The notes under the pieces are model-generated. The model had not been told where the DNA came from and ran no database searches. It was given only the letters and a program-made list of their open reading frames with translations. Shown here piece after piece: positions 9,001-16,577 of a DNA stretch of 64,000 bases. A program made the translations under genes and the position numbers. This DNA is from Aphodovivens sp036306585 (GTDB lineage: Bacteria > Actinomycetota > Coriobacteriia > Coriobacteriales > Eggerthellaceae). Within the stretch, counting starts at the first letter, position 1, and every line of letters starts with the position of its first letter. The stretch is from the NCBI GenBank assembly GCA_036306585.1, contig JAXJZF010000004.1:1-64000 (forward strand), in the 5' to 3' direction.

Positions 9001-9064
9001 GTACGGTTCGCGACGTCGTGAGGTTGTAAAGAGTGCAGTGAGGAAGATGAGGGGACGGAAGTAA
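6056..9064 (+). CDS. Triple-domain glycosyltransferase: GT2 - DUF4422 - GT8
   Basis: The ATG at 6056 is chosen because GGGGGAGGGG lies just upstream and RFSIIIPSYGNAAYIADCLG begins right after it. The 1002 residues hold three catalytic-type domains. A GT2 domain (about 1-240) has VDDASPDGS and LDSDDEFESGF. A DUF4422 domain (about 380-640) opens DIRIFVCTHKDSSYF and carries the family signature FCHYRRYF near 455. A GT8 domain (about 660-930) opens VPVVFAADGDYVPML and has the metal-binding YLDSDLIVRGD near 767. DUF4422 proteins are themselves regarded as glycosyltransferases, so one polypeptide could add up to three sugars in sequence. No signal peptide is visible, so it is cytosolic. It stands alone on its strand, divergent from the exporter operon. 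Donor sugars are not predictable. Confidence 0.88.
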   Translation: MPRFSIIIPSYGNAAYIADCLGSLQSQSFDDWEAIVVDDASPDGSSRIVSGLAKKDHRIKQYLNETNRGRHISRVKGVEHAIGDYVLFLDSDDEFESGFLGELSLVLPSDSQTIVHFGIRVIGESEGLENRAGAFESHANRAFPDLISTDISKTVFDASCGFVRDWRITQRAFPLLMAKRAFSLMSRERLEMAEDGYEYFVLSSIAHREVTHNELVGYRYYLGRGGISEELLDAAAFESLAGEYKRSFEAALRYSNGFDLKDMRRQGEGFRLKLIEALSNDWHERVSKREKIAAAIEMVKAIGPEAVAAHMMRFVRDDAYDMIERGLVPERLSEIRSWKAFADELASNAKAGINNYRLYAAAAQEYLNQLEAEFNLVSNARKDIRIFVCTHKDSSYFDSDILQPIQVGTALSPHRLSSVLHDDEGDNISCLNPMYCELTAQYWAWKNVDAEYYGFCHYRRYFDFSATRHDENAYGEILEKYIDKSTQKKYRLDDASIEHLVRQFDVITTEFKDLNKFPGDVGTPRKQYHEALHLADDDLETIVNILKEMHPEYAQDADAFLDGGRACFCNMFIMRKEIFFNYCAWLFPLLEEFAKRTDMTHYDKEALRTPGHLSERLFNIYYQHHLRVGAGWKTTQLQCVRFTNPDRVHPLLPPFDSGFAPMVPVVFAADGDYVPMLSATIRSLLDNASPYYYYDIVVLERGISASDQRVMRETFAKPGRVSISFYNVSRIVDSFDLSTNNEHISIETYYRFLVQELLPYYDKVIYLDSDLIVRGDISQLYETELGDNLLAAVRDLDFLGNVNMKDGGRKEYAKTILGMKDPYAYFQAGVLVLNTAALRSFRKVEDWLKIAANSHFIYDDQDILNAECEGRVQFLDYRWNVMTDCADRIARVFSFAPAEAYSAYLASRADQLITHYAGFEKPWKLAGCDESTLFWSYARKIPFYERLVALLCGQEPEGDCDEHDFAIDENNPIRRLIDPIMPYGSRRREVVKSAVRKMRGRK

Positions 9065-9442
9065 ACAATCGGATGTCTGCTGATCTTGCGAGTCCGGATT
9101 CTTTCCCCGGTGACTGCAATGAGGATGCGCTGGGCTCCGCTGTTACGGGCAAGTGCGTTTTTCGCCGCGCAGGTTGGTGGCTTTGAGGCTTTATTGCGAA
9201 ATAGATTCTTGGTGCTGCCAGGTGAAATGTGCCATTATGCAGCCTGTGGGTGTCCTGCCCGCTGCGAGTGGACGTTTTGCGCCGATTATCTTGCTTTCGC
9301 GCTGAACTCTCTAGGGGCCTCGACCTAAGGATGAAAAAGGGCGAAGGGATCATAGGATGTAGGTCGTGTGATAATGATTTTTTATGAATAGGCTATTGCT
9401 GGCATTAACTCAGGCCGTGTGATTTACGAAACGGAGATTGGG
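9065..9442 (+). other. Intergenic region, 378 bases, no supported gene
   Basis: An 80-codon open frame at 9086-9328 has no ribosome site and no recognisable motif, so I do not call it. An extended -10 (TGT-GATAAT, 9367-9375) lies 68 bases before the next gene and is the likeliest promoter here. A 7-base inverted repeat, CGACCTA (9321-9327) and TAGGTCG (9360-9366), flanks a purine-rich loop just before that -10. Confidence 0.4.
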
Positions 9443-11536
9443 ATGTGGTTTCAGTTCGCTTTAACGGTTGTTGTTGCACTGGGGGTGATCATTGTCCCCG
9501 GTTATGTTGTTCTCAGGATGTTTCGTTTTGATCGCGTAAGATCTCTTTGCCTTGCGGCAATTATTTCTGTTGCTATATGGTCTCTTCTTGGAATTGCGCT
9601 TGGCGCGATAGGGATGCTTGGTGTTGGTCCTGTATTTCTTTTCGGCACTTTGATTGTGCTGATTTGCTTGTGCGTGGTTGCGGTTCGGCTCCGTTTATCT
9701 CGAATTGGACAAAAGCTGCCAACGCGAGATGTCGGTAATGCAGCAGCAGGCAATCGATCGCTAATGCTGCTATTGCTGTACATTCTTCTTTCCTGCATCT
9801 TTATGGGCTTGTATTTTATTCTTCCTCTTGATTCGGCAACTTCTTTTCTCCAAATCGGAGACAATGGCACCCACATGAATTTCATCGCCGGTATGCTTGA
9901 CGGAGGGTCCCTGTCCGCCTTAAGTGTCAGTCAATACGGTGGGGTGACGTCTGAACACGAAATGCCCACGTTGCACGACGCTTCGTTTTATCCCAATGGA
10001 TGGCATATTGTCGTATCGCTGGTAACGACTATATGCGGATTCGGGATTCCTCTTGCGGAAAATGCCGTTAACTACGTTTTTGTTTCAATTGTATTTCCGA
10101 TGAGTTTGTTTGCGTTCTTGAGTAAGATATCGAAAAATAATGCCTATATTGTCCTGTTTGGGTCTGTGACGGCTTGCGCTGGGGCAGCTTTTCCGTTGCG
10201 AACTTTGGTTGTGCATCAGATTTATCCGAATGTAGCTGGCTTTTGCTGCGTCCTATCCGTAGTTGTCCTTGGAATTATTATTCTAGACGATCTCGGTCTA
10301 AGGGAGAAGGGCATAGGAAAGTGCCTTGTTTTATTCCTTGTTTCCCTAGTTGGACTCATCCTGTTACATCCTAACACGTGTTTTGTAGCGGGAGTTTTTC
10401 TTGCTGCGTACACGGCATTCCGTTTCATCCCTTCTGAAGTGGATCGTCTTCATCTTGGCAACATTTGGGCGATCGGAATAAAATCCGCTTTAGCTCTTGC
10501 GGTTTGCGCTATTGCTGTCGGTGTTTGGATGTTGTTTTTATCCGCTTCATTTATGAGCTCAATTGTTAATTATACTTGGGATTGGACAATTGAACCGCTG
10601 GAAGCTTTGGTATCGTTAGCCACGTTGTCGCTTCGTCTCGGCACGCCTCAATATCCTTTGTCATTTCTTGTCATAATCGGATTGCTTCACTGCATATTAC
10701 GAAAAAGATACAGATGGCTCGTCGCTGTATATATTGCGGCGTGCCTTATTTTCTTTTGTGGAGCGACGGGCGACCTGGCTATCAAGAAAATATTTACTGG
10801 ATTTTGGTATACCGACCCCGAGCGAACCGCAGCTATAGTGACTTTAACTGCAATTCCGATCGCATCATTTGGGTTATATGGAGTCTACTGTTTGCTTAAT
10901 AGGTTGATGCATGGCCGAATTGCAAAACGCTTGGGCGGCAAAATCAAGCCGAGTAGACGTGCTGTCTCCAATAGTTCACGTGATGGGATTATTCTGGCGA
11001 TTGCACTCAGCTTCATATTGGGAGTGCTGCTTTATTTTCCTGGATCGCGTTTTGGGCTTAAACCGTCTGCCTTAGAAGCGACATCGTCCGAATTGGAAGC
11101 TCTGTCGAATAAAAACACCGCGTTATTCTACGATACCGATGAAGATAATTTTGTAAAACAGGTTAATTCGATAATACCCGCAGGCTCTCTGGTGCTTAAC
11201 ATGCCGAACGATGGGAGCAGGTTTGCATATCCCATTGAAGGGGTGAATGTGTATTATAAAGATGGGATCGCGCCTGGCTCTAGTTCCGAAACGGCGGAAA
11301 GCAGGGAGATTAGATTGTCGTTATCCAGGCTGGCCGTTGATGAAGAGGTGAGAAATGCCGTGGTCGCGACTGGCGCCCGTTACGTTCTCCTGCTGAACGA
11401 TAGCACGGAAAAGAATTATGATAGTAACGCGTGGGATCCGGAAGAATGGACTGGGTTTGCAGGACTTGACGACAACCCCGGATTTAAAACGTTGTTGGCA
11501 GATGGAAACATGAGATTGTATGAGATTTGCCTCTAA
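9443..11536 (+). CDS. Large polytopic membrane protein, possible GT-C-like/DUF6541 glycosyltransferase
   Basis: This 697-residue protein is dominated by hydrophobic segments: about ten in residues 1-480 and another near 520-540. A soluble extracytoplasmic tail (about 550-697) follows, with QVNSIIPAGSLVLNMPNDGS and ARYVLLLNDS. The ATG at 9443 is preferred for the GGAG 7 bases upstream; a GTG at 9419 is in frame but lacks a site. Acidic residues in the first large outside loop (IGDNGTHMNFIAGMLDGGS) and a late soluble domain resemble actinobacterial DUF6541-type proteins and GT-C enzymes that use polyprenyl-phosphate sugars. That resemblance, and its place among polysaccharide genes, is the basis for the suggestion. 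A catalytic assignment is not secure. Confidence 0.65.
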   Translation: MWFQFALTVVVALGVIIVPGYVVLRMFRFDRVRSLCLAAIISVAIWSLLGIALGAIGMLGVGPVFLFGTLIVLICLCVVAVRLRLSRIGQKLPTRDVGNAAAGNRSLMLLLLYILLSCIFMGLYFILPLDSATSFLQIGDNGTHMNFIAGMLDGGSLSALSVSQYGGVTSEHEMPTLHDASFYPNGWHIVVSLVTTICGFGIPLAENAVNYVFVSIVFPMSLFAFLSKISKNNAYIVLFGSVTACAGAAFPLRTLVVHQIYPNVAGFCCVLSVVVLGIIILDDLGLREKGIGKCLVLFLVSLVGLILLHPNTCFVAGVFLAAYTAFRFIPSEVDRLHLGNIWAIGIKSALALAVCAIAVGVWMLFLSASFMSSIVNYTWDWTIEPLEALVSLATLSLRLGTPQYPLSFLVIIGLLHCILRKRYRWLVAVYIAACLIFFCGATGDLAIKKIFTGFWYTDPERTAAIVTLTAIPIASFGLYGVYCLLNRLMHGRIAKRLGGKIKPSRRAVSNSSRDGIILAIALSFILGVLLYFPGSRFGLKPSALEATSSELEALSNKNTALFYDTDEDNFVKQVNSIIPAGSLVLNMPNDGSRFAYPIEGVNVYYKDGIAPGSSSETAESREIRLSLSRLAVDEEVRNAVVATGARYVLLLNDSTEKNYDSNAWDPEEWTGFAGLDDNPGFKTLLADGNMRLYEICL

Positions 11537-11569
11537 TGCTCCTTTGTGCGAGTGTTTGGAAAGAACGTT

Positions 11570-11591
11570 GTGGAGCGCCCGGCTGCTCCAC
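11570..11591. terminator. Weak hairpin between convergent genes
   Basis: GTGGAGC and GCTCCAC form a 7-base stem with an 8-base loop. It lies in the 156-base gap between the converging membrane-protein and GT4 genes. There is no T tract, so only weak termination is suggested. Confidence 0.3.
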
Positions 11592-11692
11592 CGGTTTGGT
11601 GTTTGAGCCGATCTTCGTTCCTTCAATATCCCATATTGGTCTTTGTTGCTTCATTGGGTTTAGCGCTGGTGCAGATATAAAGAATCCATAGA

Positions 11693-12907
11693 TTACCGTG
11701 TTCGTTCAGCCTTTGTGCCGCGGTGCGGTGACTGCTCGATGTCCCTGTTCCTTTCGACTGGGTAATTAGCTTTCTTGCACGCATCGAGGGTTTTTCGCGC
11801 TGTCTTACTCCATGAGTACTCTGCGCGAACAAGTTGCGAGGCATTCTTGCCCATATGGTGAAGCTGATCGCGATGTCTGACGATTTGAAGCATGGTGTCG
11901 CTGATGGTGCGCGCATCAATATTGGGAAGAATAATGCCGAAATCGGACGAGGGAACGAGCTCGTCGGTTCCGCCTACTGCCGTTACCAAGCTGGGGGTTG
12001 CACAGGCGGCTGCTTCTAACAGAGAGGTGGCAAACCCTTCCGATCGGGATGGCAAGCACATGAGATCTGACTGTTGAAGCAAAGCCGCAACGTCTTCTCG
12101 GGAGAGCTTGCCGAGTAATCTGAATGAAGGACTTTCAAAGGAGCGTAGATTATCTTCTAGGGGGCCGCTGCCTGCGATGGCAAACACGATGCCACTGTTT
12201 TTGAGCGTCGCGGAAGCCTTCGCGATTGCCATGACTCCCTTTTCGGATACCAAGCGCCCTATATATGATACGAGAAAGGCGCTGGGGGGGATATTGAGGT
12301 AGCGACGATAATCGCGTGTTGAGGCTTTTCCTACGTATTCGTCAGCATCGATGGAATTGGGCAGCTCCCCATGCGATTGGATGCCAAAATGTCTCAGCCA
12401 GGCGCTTGCATTGCGGGAAACCGCATAATATTCAGCGGGATATGCGAGACAACGTCGCGTCATCGCATGCTCAACCGCCTGTACGCCTATGTCGAGAAGT
12501 GCGTTTCCTAGGGTGAGATGCGCGGATCCGTGCTCGATTAGGAGGGGAACGATGCCTTTTGCCTCGGCAAATGCGAGCGCTTGTACAGATAAGGGGTAAA
12601 ACCGCGTGTTGACTTCAATATAGTCGATTTGCTGGTTGCCCAGCCAGCGCCAAAGCCGCTGTGCCTCGTTGCTTCTGCGTGGAATGGGGAAACGTCCATC
12701 AAGGAAGGGGCGACTTGGAAGGCGGATTACTTCGATGCCGTTTTCGTTAAAGATTCCTTCATTTTTTTGCAATGCGCAGGTGACAACGATCACGCGGCAG
12801 GATGATGCGGCAAGTGCGCGAGCAAGGCTGGCGGTATATGTTTCCACCCCTCCTATACTGGGCTGATACAGTGAAGAAAACAAACAGATACAATGTTCGC
12901 CGGCCAT
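11693..12907 (-). CDS. GT4-family glycosyltransferase
   Basis: This GT-B fold glycosyltransferase has 404 residues from the ATG at 12907; in-frame ATGs at 12913 and 12976 are alternatives. GGAGAG sits close upstream of the first two. The N-terminal glycine loop SLYQPSIGGVETYTASLARA is the hallmark of GT4 enzymes. The donor domain opens VSYIGRLVSEKGVMAIAKA, continues with FAIAGSGPLEDNLRSF, and ends with the conserved SRSEGFATSLLEAAACATPS, which has the two glutamates of the EX7E-type motif. It is the only minus-strand gene between two plus-strand runs and is transcribed divergently from the DPM1-like gene. It is likely a mannosyl- or galactosyltransferase-type enzyme for the surface glycan; specificity is not known. 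Confidence 0.87.
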   Translation of the reverse strand: MAGEHCICLFSSLYQPSIGGVETYTASLARALAASSCRVIVVTCALQKNEGIFNENGIEVIRLPSRPFLDGRFPIPRRSNEAQRLWRWLGNQQIDYIEVNTRFYPLSVQALAFAEAKGIVPLLIEHGSAHLTLGNALLDIGVQAVEHAMTRRCLAYPAEYYAVSRNASAWLRHFGIQSHGELPNSIDADEYVGKASTRDYRRYLNIPPSAFLVSYIGRLVSEKGVMAIAKASATLKNSGIVFAIAGSGPLEDNLRSFESPSFRLLGKLSREDVAALLQQSDLMCLPSRSEGFATSLLEAAACATPSLVTAVGGTDELVPSSDFGIILPNIDARTISDTMLQIVRHRDQLHHMGKNASQLVRAEYSWSKTARKTLDACKKANYPVERNRDIEQSPHRGTKAERTR

Positions 12908-12956
12908 ATGCATCTCTCTCCGTTCTGCTAAAAACGACAATCTGGTGTGCATGCTT

Positions 12957-12975
12957 TGAATAGCTGCGCTATTCA
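12957..12975. promoter_or_regulatory. Inverted repeat in divergent promoter region
   Basis: TGAATAGC-TGC-GCTATTCA is a perfect 8-base dyad in the 95-base gap between two divergent glycosyltransferase genes. It lies 15 bases upstream of the plus-strand -10. Its placement suits an operator, but no regulator is identified. Confidence 0.35.
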
Positions 12976-12989
12976 TGCAAACGATAGGC

Positions 12990-12995
12990 TAAAAT
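12990..12995 (+). promoter_or_regulatory. Candidate -10 giving a leaderless transcript
   Basis: TAAAAT ends 7 bases before the ATG at 13003, so transcription should begin at or next to the start codon. No Shine-Dalgarno sequence is present. No good -35 is seen. Confidence 0.4.
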
Positions 12996-13002
12996 AAGCC
13001 GC

Positions 13003-13701
13003 ATGGATAAAAAAACGATCGCCATCATACCGGCATACAACGAACAGGATAACATTGTTTCGACGATAGAGGACCTGCGCAGGCATGCGCCGGATGTGGA
13101 CTACGTTATCGTGAACGACGGGTCGAAGGACTTCACTGCTGATATTTGTCGCGAACGTGGTTACAACCTCTTGTCGCTTCCTGCAAACTTGGGCCTTGCG
13201 GGGGCTTTTCAGACGGGGATGAAGTATGCCTTTGCGCGAGGGTACGATTATGCGATCCAGTTTGATGCTGACGGGCAGCATTCTGCTGCGTATGTTGATG
13301 CGATGATCGAGGCCGCCGAAGAGTCTGGAGCCGATGTCGTCATAGGATCTCGATTCGCTAATTGCAAAAAACCATTTTCTCCGCGTATGGTTGGCTCGAC
13401 AATCATCTCCGCCATGATCTTGATTACGACGGGCAAGCATGTGCAGGATCCTACGTCGGGTATGCGCTTGTTCAATTCAAAGCTCATTCCGTTGTTTGCT
13501 AATGAGCTTGATTACGGACCCGAGCCTGATACCATCTCGTTTCTCATGCGCAACGGCATGAAGGTAAGAGAGGTTCAAGTTGAAATGCGCGAGCGGGTGG
13601 CAGGAGAAAGTTATCTTAACTTCACTAAATCGGTGTCGTATATGTTGCGCATGAGCATTTCTATTTTGCTGGTACAGTGGTTCAGGAGGAAGATCCGATG
13701 A
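13003..13701 (+). CDS. DPM1-like GT2 polyprenyl-phosphate glycosyltransferase
   Basis: This 232-residue GT-A protein resembles dolichyl/polyprenyl-phosphate mannose or glucose synthases. TIAIIPAYNEQDNIVSTIED opens the fold, VIVNDGSKDFT is the nucleotide site, IQFDADGQH carries the DxD metal site (about 86-94), and GSRF and PTSGMRLFN follow. Such enzymes move a sugar from a nucleotide to a lipid phosphate carrier on the inner face, making the donor for GT-C enzymes outside. There is no membrane segment in this chain. The next gene, overlapping by 4 bases, is a small DUF2304 membrane protein that usually accompanies this type and probably tethers it. The start has no ribosome site and lies 7 bases from a -10. 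Confidence 0.85.
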   Translation: MDKKTIAIIPAYNEQDNIVSTIEDLRRHAPDVDYVIVNDGSKDFTADICRERGYNLLSLPANLGLAGAFQTGMKYAFARGYDYAIQFDADGQHSAAYVDAMIEAAEESGADVVIGSRFANCKKPFSPRMVGSTIISAMILITTGKHVQDPTSGMRLFNSKLIPLFANELDYGPEPDTISFLMRNGMKVREVQVEMRERVAGESYLNFTKSVSYMLRMSISILLVQWFRRKIR

Positions 13702-14060
13702 GCATGCAGTTCAGTTTCGTGCTCGTTGTTTGCGCGGTTGGCGTTTTTATCTATATTCTGAAAAAAATTCGAAAATCGGAAATTACTATCGCTGACTCCA
13801 CATTCTGGTTTCTTTTCGCTGCAAGCATCGTGCTGCTTGCAGCTTTTCCTCAGATTGCTTATTTCTTTTCTGGGCTGCTCCAGATTCAATCTCCCTCGAA
13901 TTTTGTGTTTCTGTACGTGATTGCAGTGCTTGTGGTTCGCGAGTTTTTTGTGGCGGTTGAGATCTCCAAACTGCGCGCTCGTGTGGTGACTTTGACGCAA
14001 CAAAGGGCGTTGGAGGGTTTTGAGGAGCGCAAAAAGGGCTCTTCAGCAGATGACGAGTAG
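13698..14060 (+). CDS. DUF2304 small membrane protein
   Basis: A 120-residue protein with three hydrophobic segments: residues about 2-20 (FSFVLVVCAVGVFIYIL), about 34-58 and about 66-85. A basic C-terminal helix follows (LRARVVTLTQQRALEGFEER). This is the layout of DUF2304 proteins, found next to DPM1-like GT2 enzymes in polysaccharide clusters. AGGAGG precedes the ATG by 8 bases, and that ATG overlaps the upstream stop codon as ATGA, so translation is coupled. It probably anchors or activates the upstream transferase; the family has no proven activity of its own that I can cite. Confidence 0.8.
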   Translation: MSMQFSFVLVVCAVGVFIYILKKIRKSEITIADSTFWFLFAASIVLLAAFPQIAYFFSGLLQIQSPSNFVFLYVIAVLVVREFFVAVEISKLRARVVTLTQQRALEGFEERKKGSSADDE

Positions 14061-14074
14061 ATGCCGGGTGTCTT

Positions 14075-15328
14075 GTGCGATTCGGCAAGGGGGAAACGCG
14101 AAAGAGCAGCATTTCCTTAGGAAAGGGGATGCTATGGAATTCGTTCGGGTCGTTATTCGGACTCGTTTGCCAGTGGCTTATCACGGTTTTTGTCGTAAGG
14201 CTTTCATCGGGATATGATGCAGCGGGCATTTATTCTCTTGCGGTCTCCGTATATGGGATATTCGCTCCAATTGCTCAATACCGAATGTATACATATCAGA
14301 TTTCAGATGTAAAGAGCGAGAACACCACGGGTGAATACATGGCGTTTCGCTTGTTTACCTGTGGGGTAGCGCTAGTTTCGTGTGTTGCATATTCGCTTTT
14401 CACCTGCGGGCCGGACGCGTGGCTCGCCATCATCCTCTACGGTCTCTATAAATCAGCAACTTTGATAATCGATGTACTTCACGGTTGCGATCAAAGACAT
14501 GAGAGGATTGACTTCATTGGGAAATCTTTAGGGGTTCAAGGAGCTGCGACCCTATTCTCTTTTCTTGCTGTTTTTATCGTGACTCATAGCCTTGAAGCCT
14601 CATTGGGCGCCATGACGCTTGGCATCGTGATGGTCGGGGTTTTGTATGATTACCCTCGGGCAAGGCGATTTGATGAGCTGACGCCATGCATTAGCTTGGC
14701 GAAAATCTGGTATTTGCTGAAGAGGTGCTTGTCGGTTGTTGTTGCTGGCATCGCTGTGTCTGCTTCGACGACGTTGCCAAGACAGCTTCTTGCGTTTCTG
14801 ATGGGAAACGCCGCATTGGGCATTTACTCGTCGGTTGCCGCTCCGGTAGCGATAATACAAATGGGCGTTTCCTATATTTATAATCCTCTTCTGGGCTATT
14901 TCTCCCAAGCGTATGCTTCTCGCGACAAAAATGCCTTTCGAAGGCTATTCCTCAAAGTTGTCGTTGCTATGGTTGGAGTTGGCGTTGTTTGCTCGATTGG
15001 CGTGCTTTTGTTAGGTGAACCGCTTTTAGTGCTTGTGTTCGGCGAATCGATTGCCGAGCATGCTTATCTTCTTCAACCTTTGGTGCTTCTTGCGGTAGTC
15101 ACGGGGTTCACCTGGTTTGTCAATGACCTCTTGATTGCGTTAAGGAACTTCGCCGCTGCGTTCGTCGGCAGCATCATTGCTTTGGCGTTGTCTGCCATAT
15201 GCATGGTCCCTTTTATTAATATATTTGGTATGAATGGGGTTACGTTTGTCTGCCTCATTGCGTCTGTCATCAGCATTGCGACGATGATGACATTCTTATT
15301 TCGGCAGTTGCAAGAGTATTGGAGCTAA
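14075..15328 (+). CDS. Wzx-type polysaccharide flippase
   Basis: This 417-residue polytopic protein has about 12 hydrophobic segments, in the pattern of MATE/MOP superfamily flippases that move undecaprenyl-linked repeat units outward. The start segment SLGKGMLWNSFGSLFGLVCQ and the following VVRLSSGYDAAGIYSLAVSV match the N-terminus of oligosaccharide flippases. I keep the GTG at 14075 because the family usually has some 15 residues before the first helix. An ATG at 14129 with AGGAAAGGGG directly upstream is the better-supported ribosome site and may be the true start. It follows the DUF2304 gene by 14 bases. Its presence beside a Wzm/Wzt exporter suggests two glycan export routes, or two glycans, in one locus. 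Confidence 0.8.
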   Translation: MRFGKGETRKSSISLGKGMLWNSFGSLFGLVCQWLITVFVVRLSSGYDAAGIYSLAVSVYGIFAPIAQYRMYTYQISDVKSENTTGEYMAFRLFTCGVALVSCVAYSLFTCGPDAWLAIILYGLYKSATLIIDVLHGCDQRHERIDFIGKSLGVQGAATLFSFLAVFIVTHSLEASLGAMTLGIVMVGVLYDYPRARRFDELTPCISLAKIWYLLKRCLSVVVAGIAVSASTTLPRQLLAFLMGNAALGIYSSVAAPVAIIQMGVSYIYNPLLGYFSQAYASRDKNAFRRLFLKVVVAMVGVGVVCSIGVLLLGEPLLVLVFGESIAEHAYLLQPLVLLAVVTGFTWFVNDLLIALRNFAAAFVGSIIALALSAICMVPFINIFGMNGVTFVCLIASVISIATMMTFLFRQLQEYWS

Positions 15329-15331
15329 CCG

Positions 15332-15392
15332 CAGTAGCCGCACATCTATGCAGGTCATCAGGTCGTGCGGATATACTGATATGCGGCTACTG
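15332..15392. terminator. Long hairpin between convergent genes
   Basis: CAGTAGCCGCA (15332-15342) pairs perfectly with TGCGGCTACTG (15382-15392) around a 39-base loop. It fills the 88-base gap between the flippase gene and the converging epimerase gene. It may serve as a bidirectional transcription stop, though no T tract follows on the plus strand. Confidence 0.4.
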
Positions 15393-15416
15393 GCCCTGCG
15401 AGTGGATGCGCTGATT

Positions 15417-16523
15417 TTAGTTTAGCAAAGCAGAAACGATTCTCTTACAGGCGTGTCCATCTCCGTAGGGATTCGATGCACGGGACATTGCGCGATATGC
15501 TTCTTCGTCGGAAAGAAGAATGGAGCACTCTCGGAAAATGTCATCCTCAAGAGTCCCTACAAGTTTCAATGTACCTGCTGCGACGCCTTCCGGTCGCTCA
15601 GTGGTGTCGCGCATAACCAGCACTGGCTTGCCGAGGCTTGGAGCTTCTTCTTGGATTCCTCCGCTGTCGGTAAGCACCAGATAACAGCGCGCGAGAATGT
15701 TGTGGAAATCAATGACATCCAGGGGATTGATCAGTCTGATCGCACTGCATCCCGAGAGCTCTTCTTCTGCTGCAGCACGCACTTGGGGATTCAGGTGAAC
15801 GGGATAGACCGCTCGAACGTCGGGATGCTCTTCGACTACTCGCCTTATGGCGCGGAACATGCGATGCATGGGATCTCCAAGGTTTTCACGACGATGCGCG
15901 GTGATAAGCAGTAGGCGATGCTCGCGTGACCACTGGAGTATCTCGTGATCGTACCCTTCTTTAACGGTGGTTCTCAGTGCGTCTATGCCCGTGTTCCCGG
16001 TGACGAATATCTTGGATTCGTCCTTGCCTTCGCGAAGAAGGTTTTGCTTAGCGGTTTCCGTTGGCGCGAAATAGTAATCGGAGATAATATCAACTGTCTG
16101 GCGGTTGAATTCTTCCGGGAAGGGGGAACGTAGGTTGTTAGTACGAAGTCCAGCTTCGACGTGTCCTACGGGTACGTCAAGATAAAATGCCGCAAGGGCT
16201 GCGGCGAAACTAGTAGTGGTATCTCCATGCACTAGCACGATATCTGGAGACTCTTTCTGAATCACTTCATTCAATTGCAGCAGAACTTCAGAGGTGATAT
16301 CGAACAGGGTTTGCTGGTTTTTCATAATCGAAAGATCGTAGTCGGGCTTGATTTCGAAAGCATCGAGGACTGCGTCGAGCATCTGGCGATGCTGCCCGGT
16401 GACGCATGTTTTCACGTTGAAACGATCTGGATGCTTCTTTAACTCTATGACGAGAGGGCACATCTTGATCGCTTCGGGCCGGGTGCCGAACACGAGCAAA
16501 ATCGATTTTTTGGAGGTTGGCAT
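15417..16523 (-). CDS. wecB: UDP-N-acetylglucosamine 2-epimerase (non-hydrolysing)
   Basis: This 368-residue cytosolic enzyme interconverts UDP-GlcNAc and UDP-ManNAc, supplying ManNAc for surface polysaccharides. The family signatures are clear: VFGTRPEAIKMCPLV at the start, TGQHRQMLD, VHGDTTTSFAAALAAFY, VGHVEAGLRT, PFPEEFNRQTVD, ITAHRRENLGDP, LTDSGGIQEEAPSLGKPVLV and RDTTERPEGV. Length is normal for the family (about 370). AAGGAAG lies about 7 bases before the ATG. It heads a minus-strand run but is separated from the next upstream gene by 54 bases, so it may be cotranscribed with the two glycosyltransferases at 16.6-18.6 kb. It implies that ManNAc or a derivative is a component of the glycan. 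Confidence 0.93.
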   Translation of the reverse strand: MPTSKKSILLVFGTRPEAIKMCPLVIELKKHPDRFNVKTCVTGQHRQMLDAVLDAFEIKPDYDLSIMKNQQTLFDITSEVLLQLNEVIQKESPDIVLVHGDTTTSFAAALAAFYLDVPVGHVEAGLRTNNLRSPFPEEFNRQTVDIISDYYFAPTETAKQNLLREGKDESKIFVTGNTGIDALRTTVKEGYDHEILQWSREHRLLLITAHRRENLGDPMHRMFRAIRRVVEEHPDVRAVYPVHLNPQVRAAAEEELSGCSAIRLINPLDVIDFHNILARCYLVLTDSGGIQEEAPSLGKPVLVMRDTTERPEGVAAGTLKLVGTLEDDIFRECSILLSDEEAYRAMSRASNPYGDGHACKRIVSALLN

Positions 16524-16577
16524 AGCTTGCTTCCTTATGACGTGGGCGGGTGACAGGCAATTGTTTGGCGGTTCTAG

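Noticed and set aside
9086..9328. An 80-codon open frame between the triple-domain protein and the membrane protein
   Set aside because: No ribosome site, no hydrophobic or domain pattern, and composition like intergenic sequence.
11570..11640. A strong intrinsic terminator between the membrane protein and the GT4 gene
   Set aside because: Only a 7-base stem without a T tract is present, so I list it as a weak hairpin.
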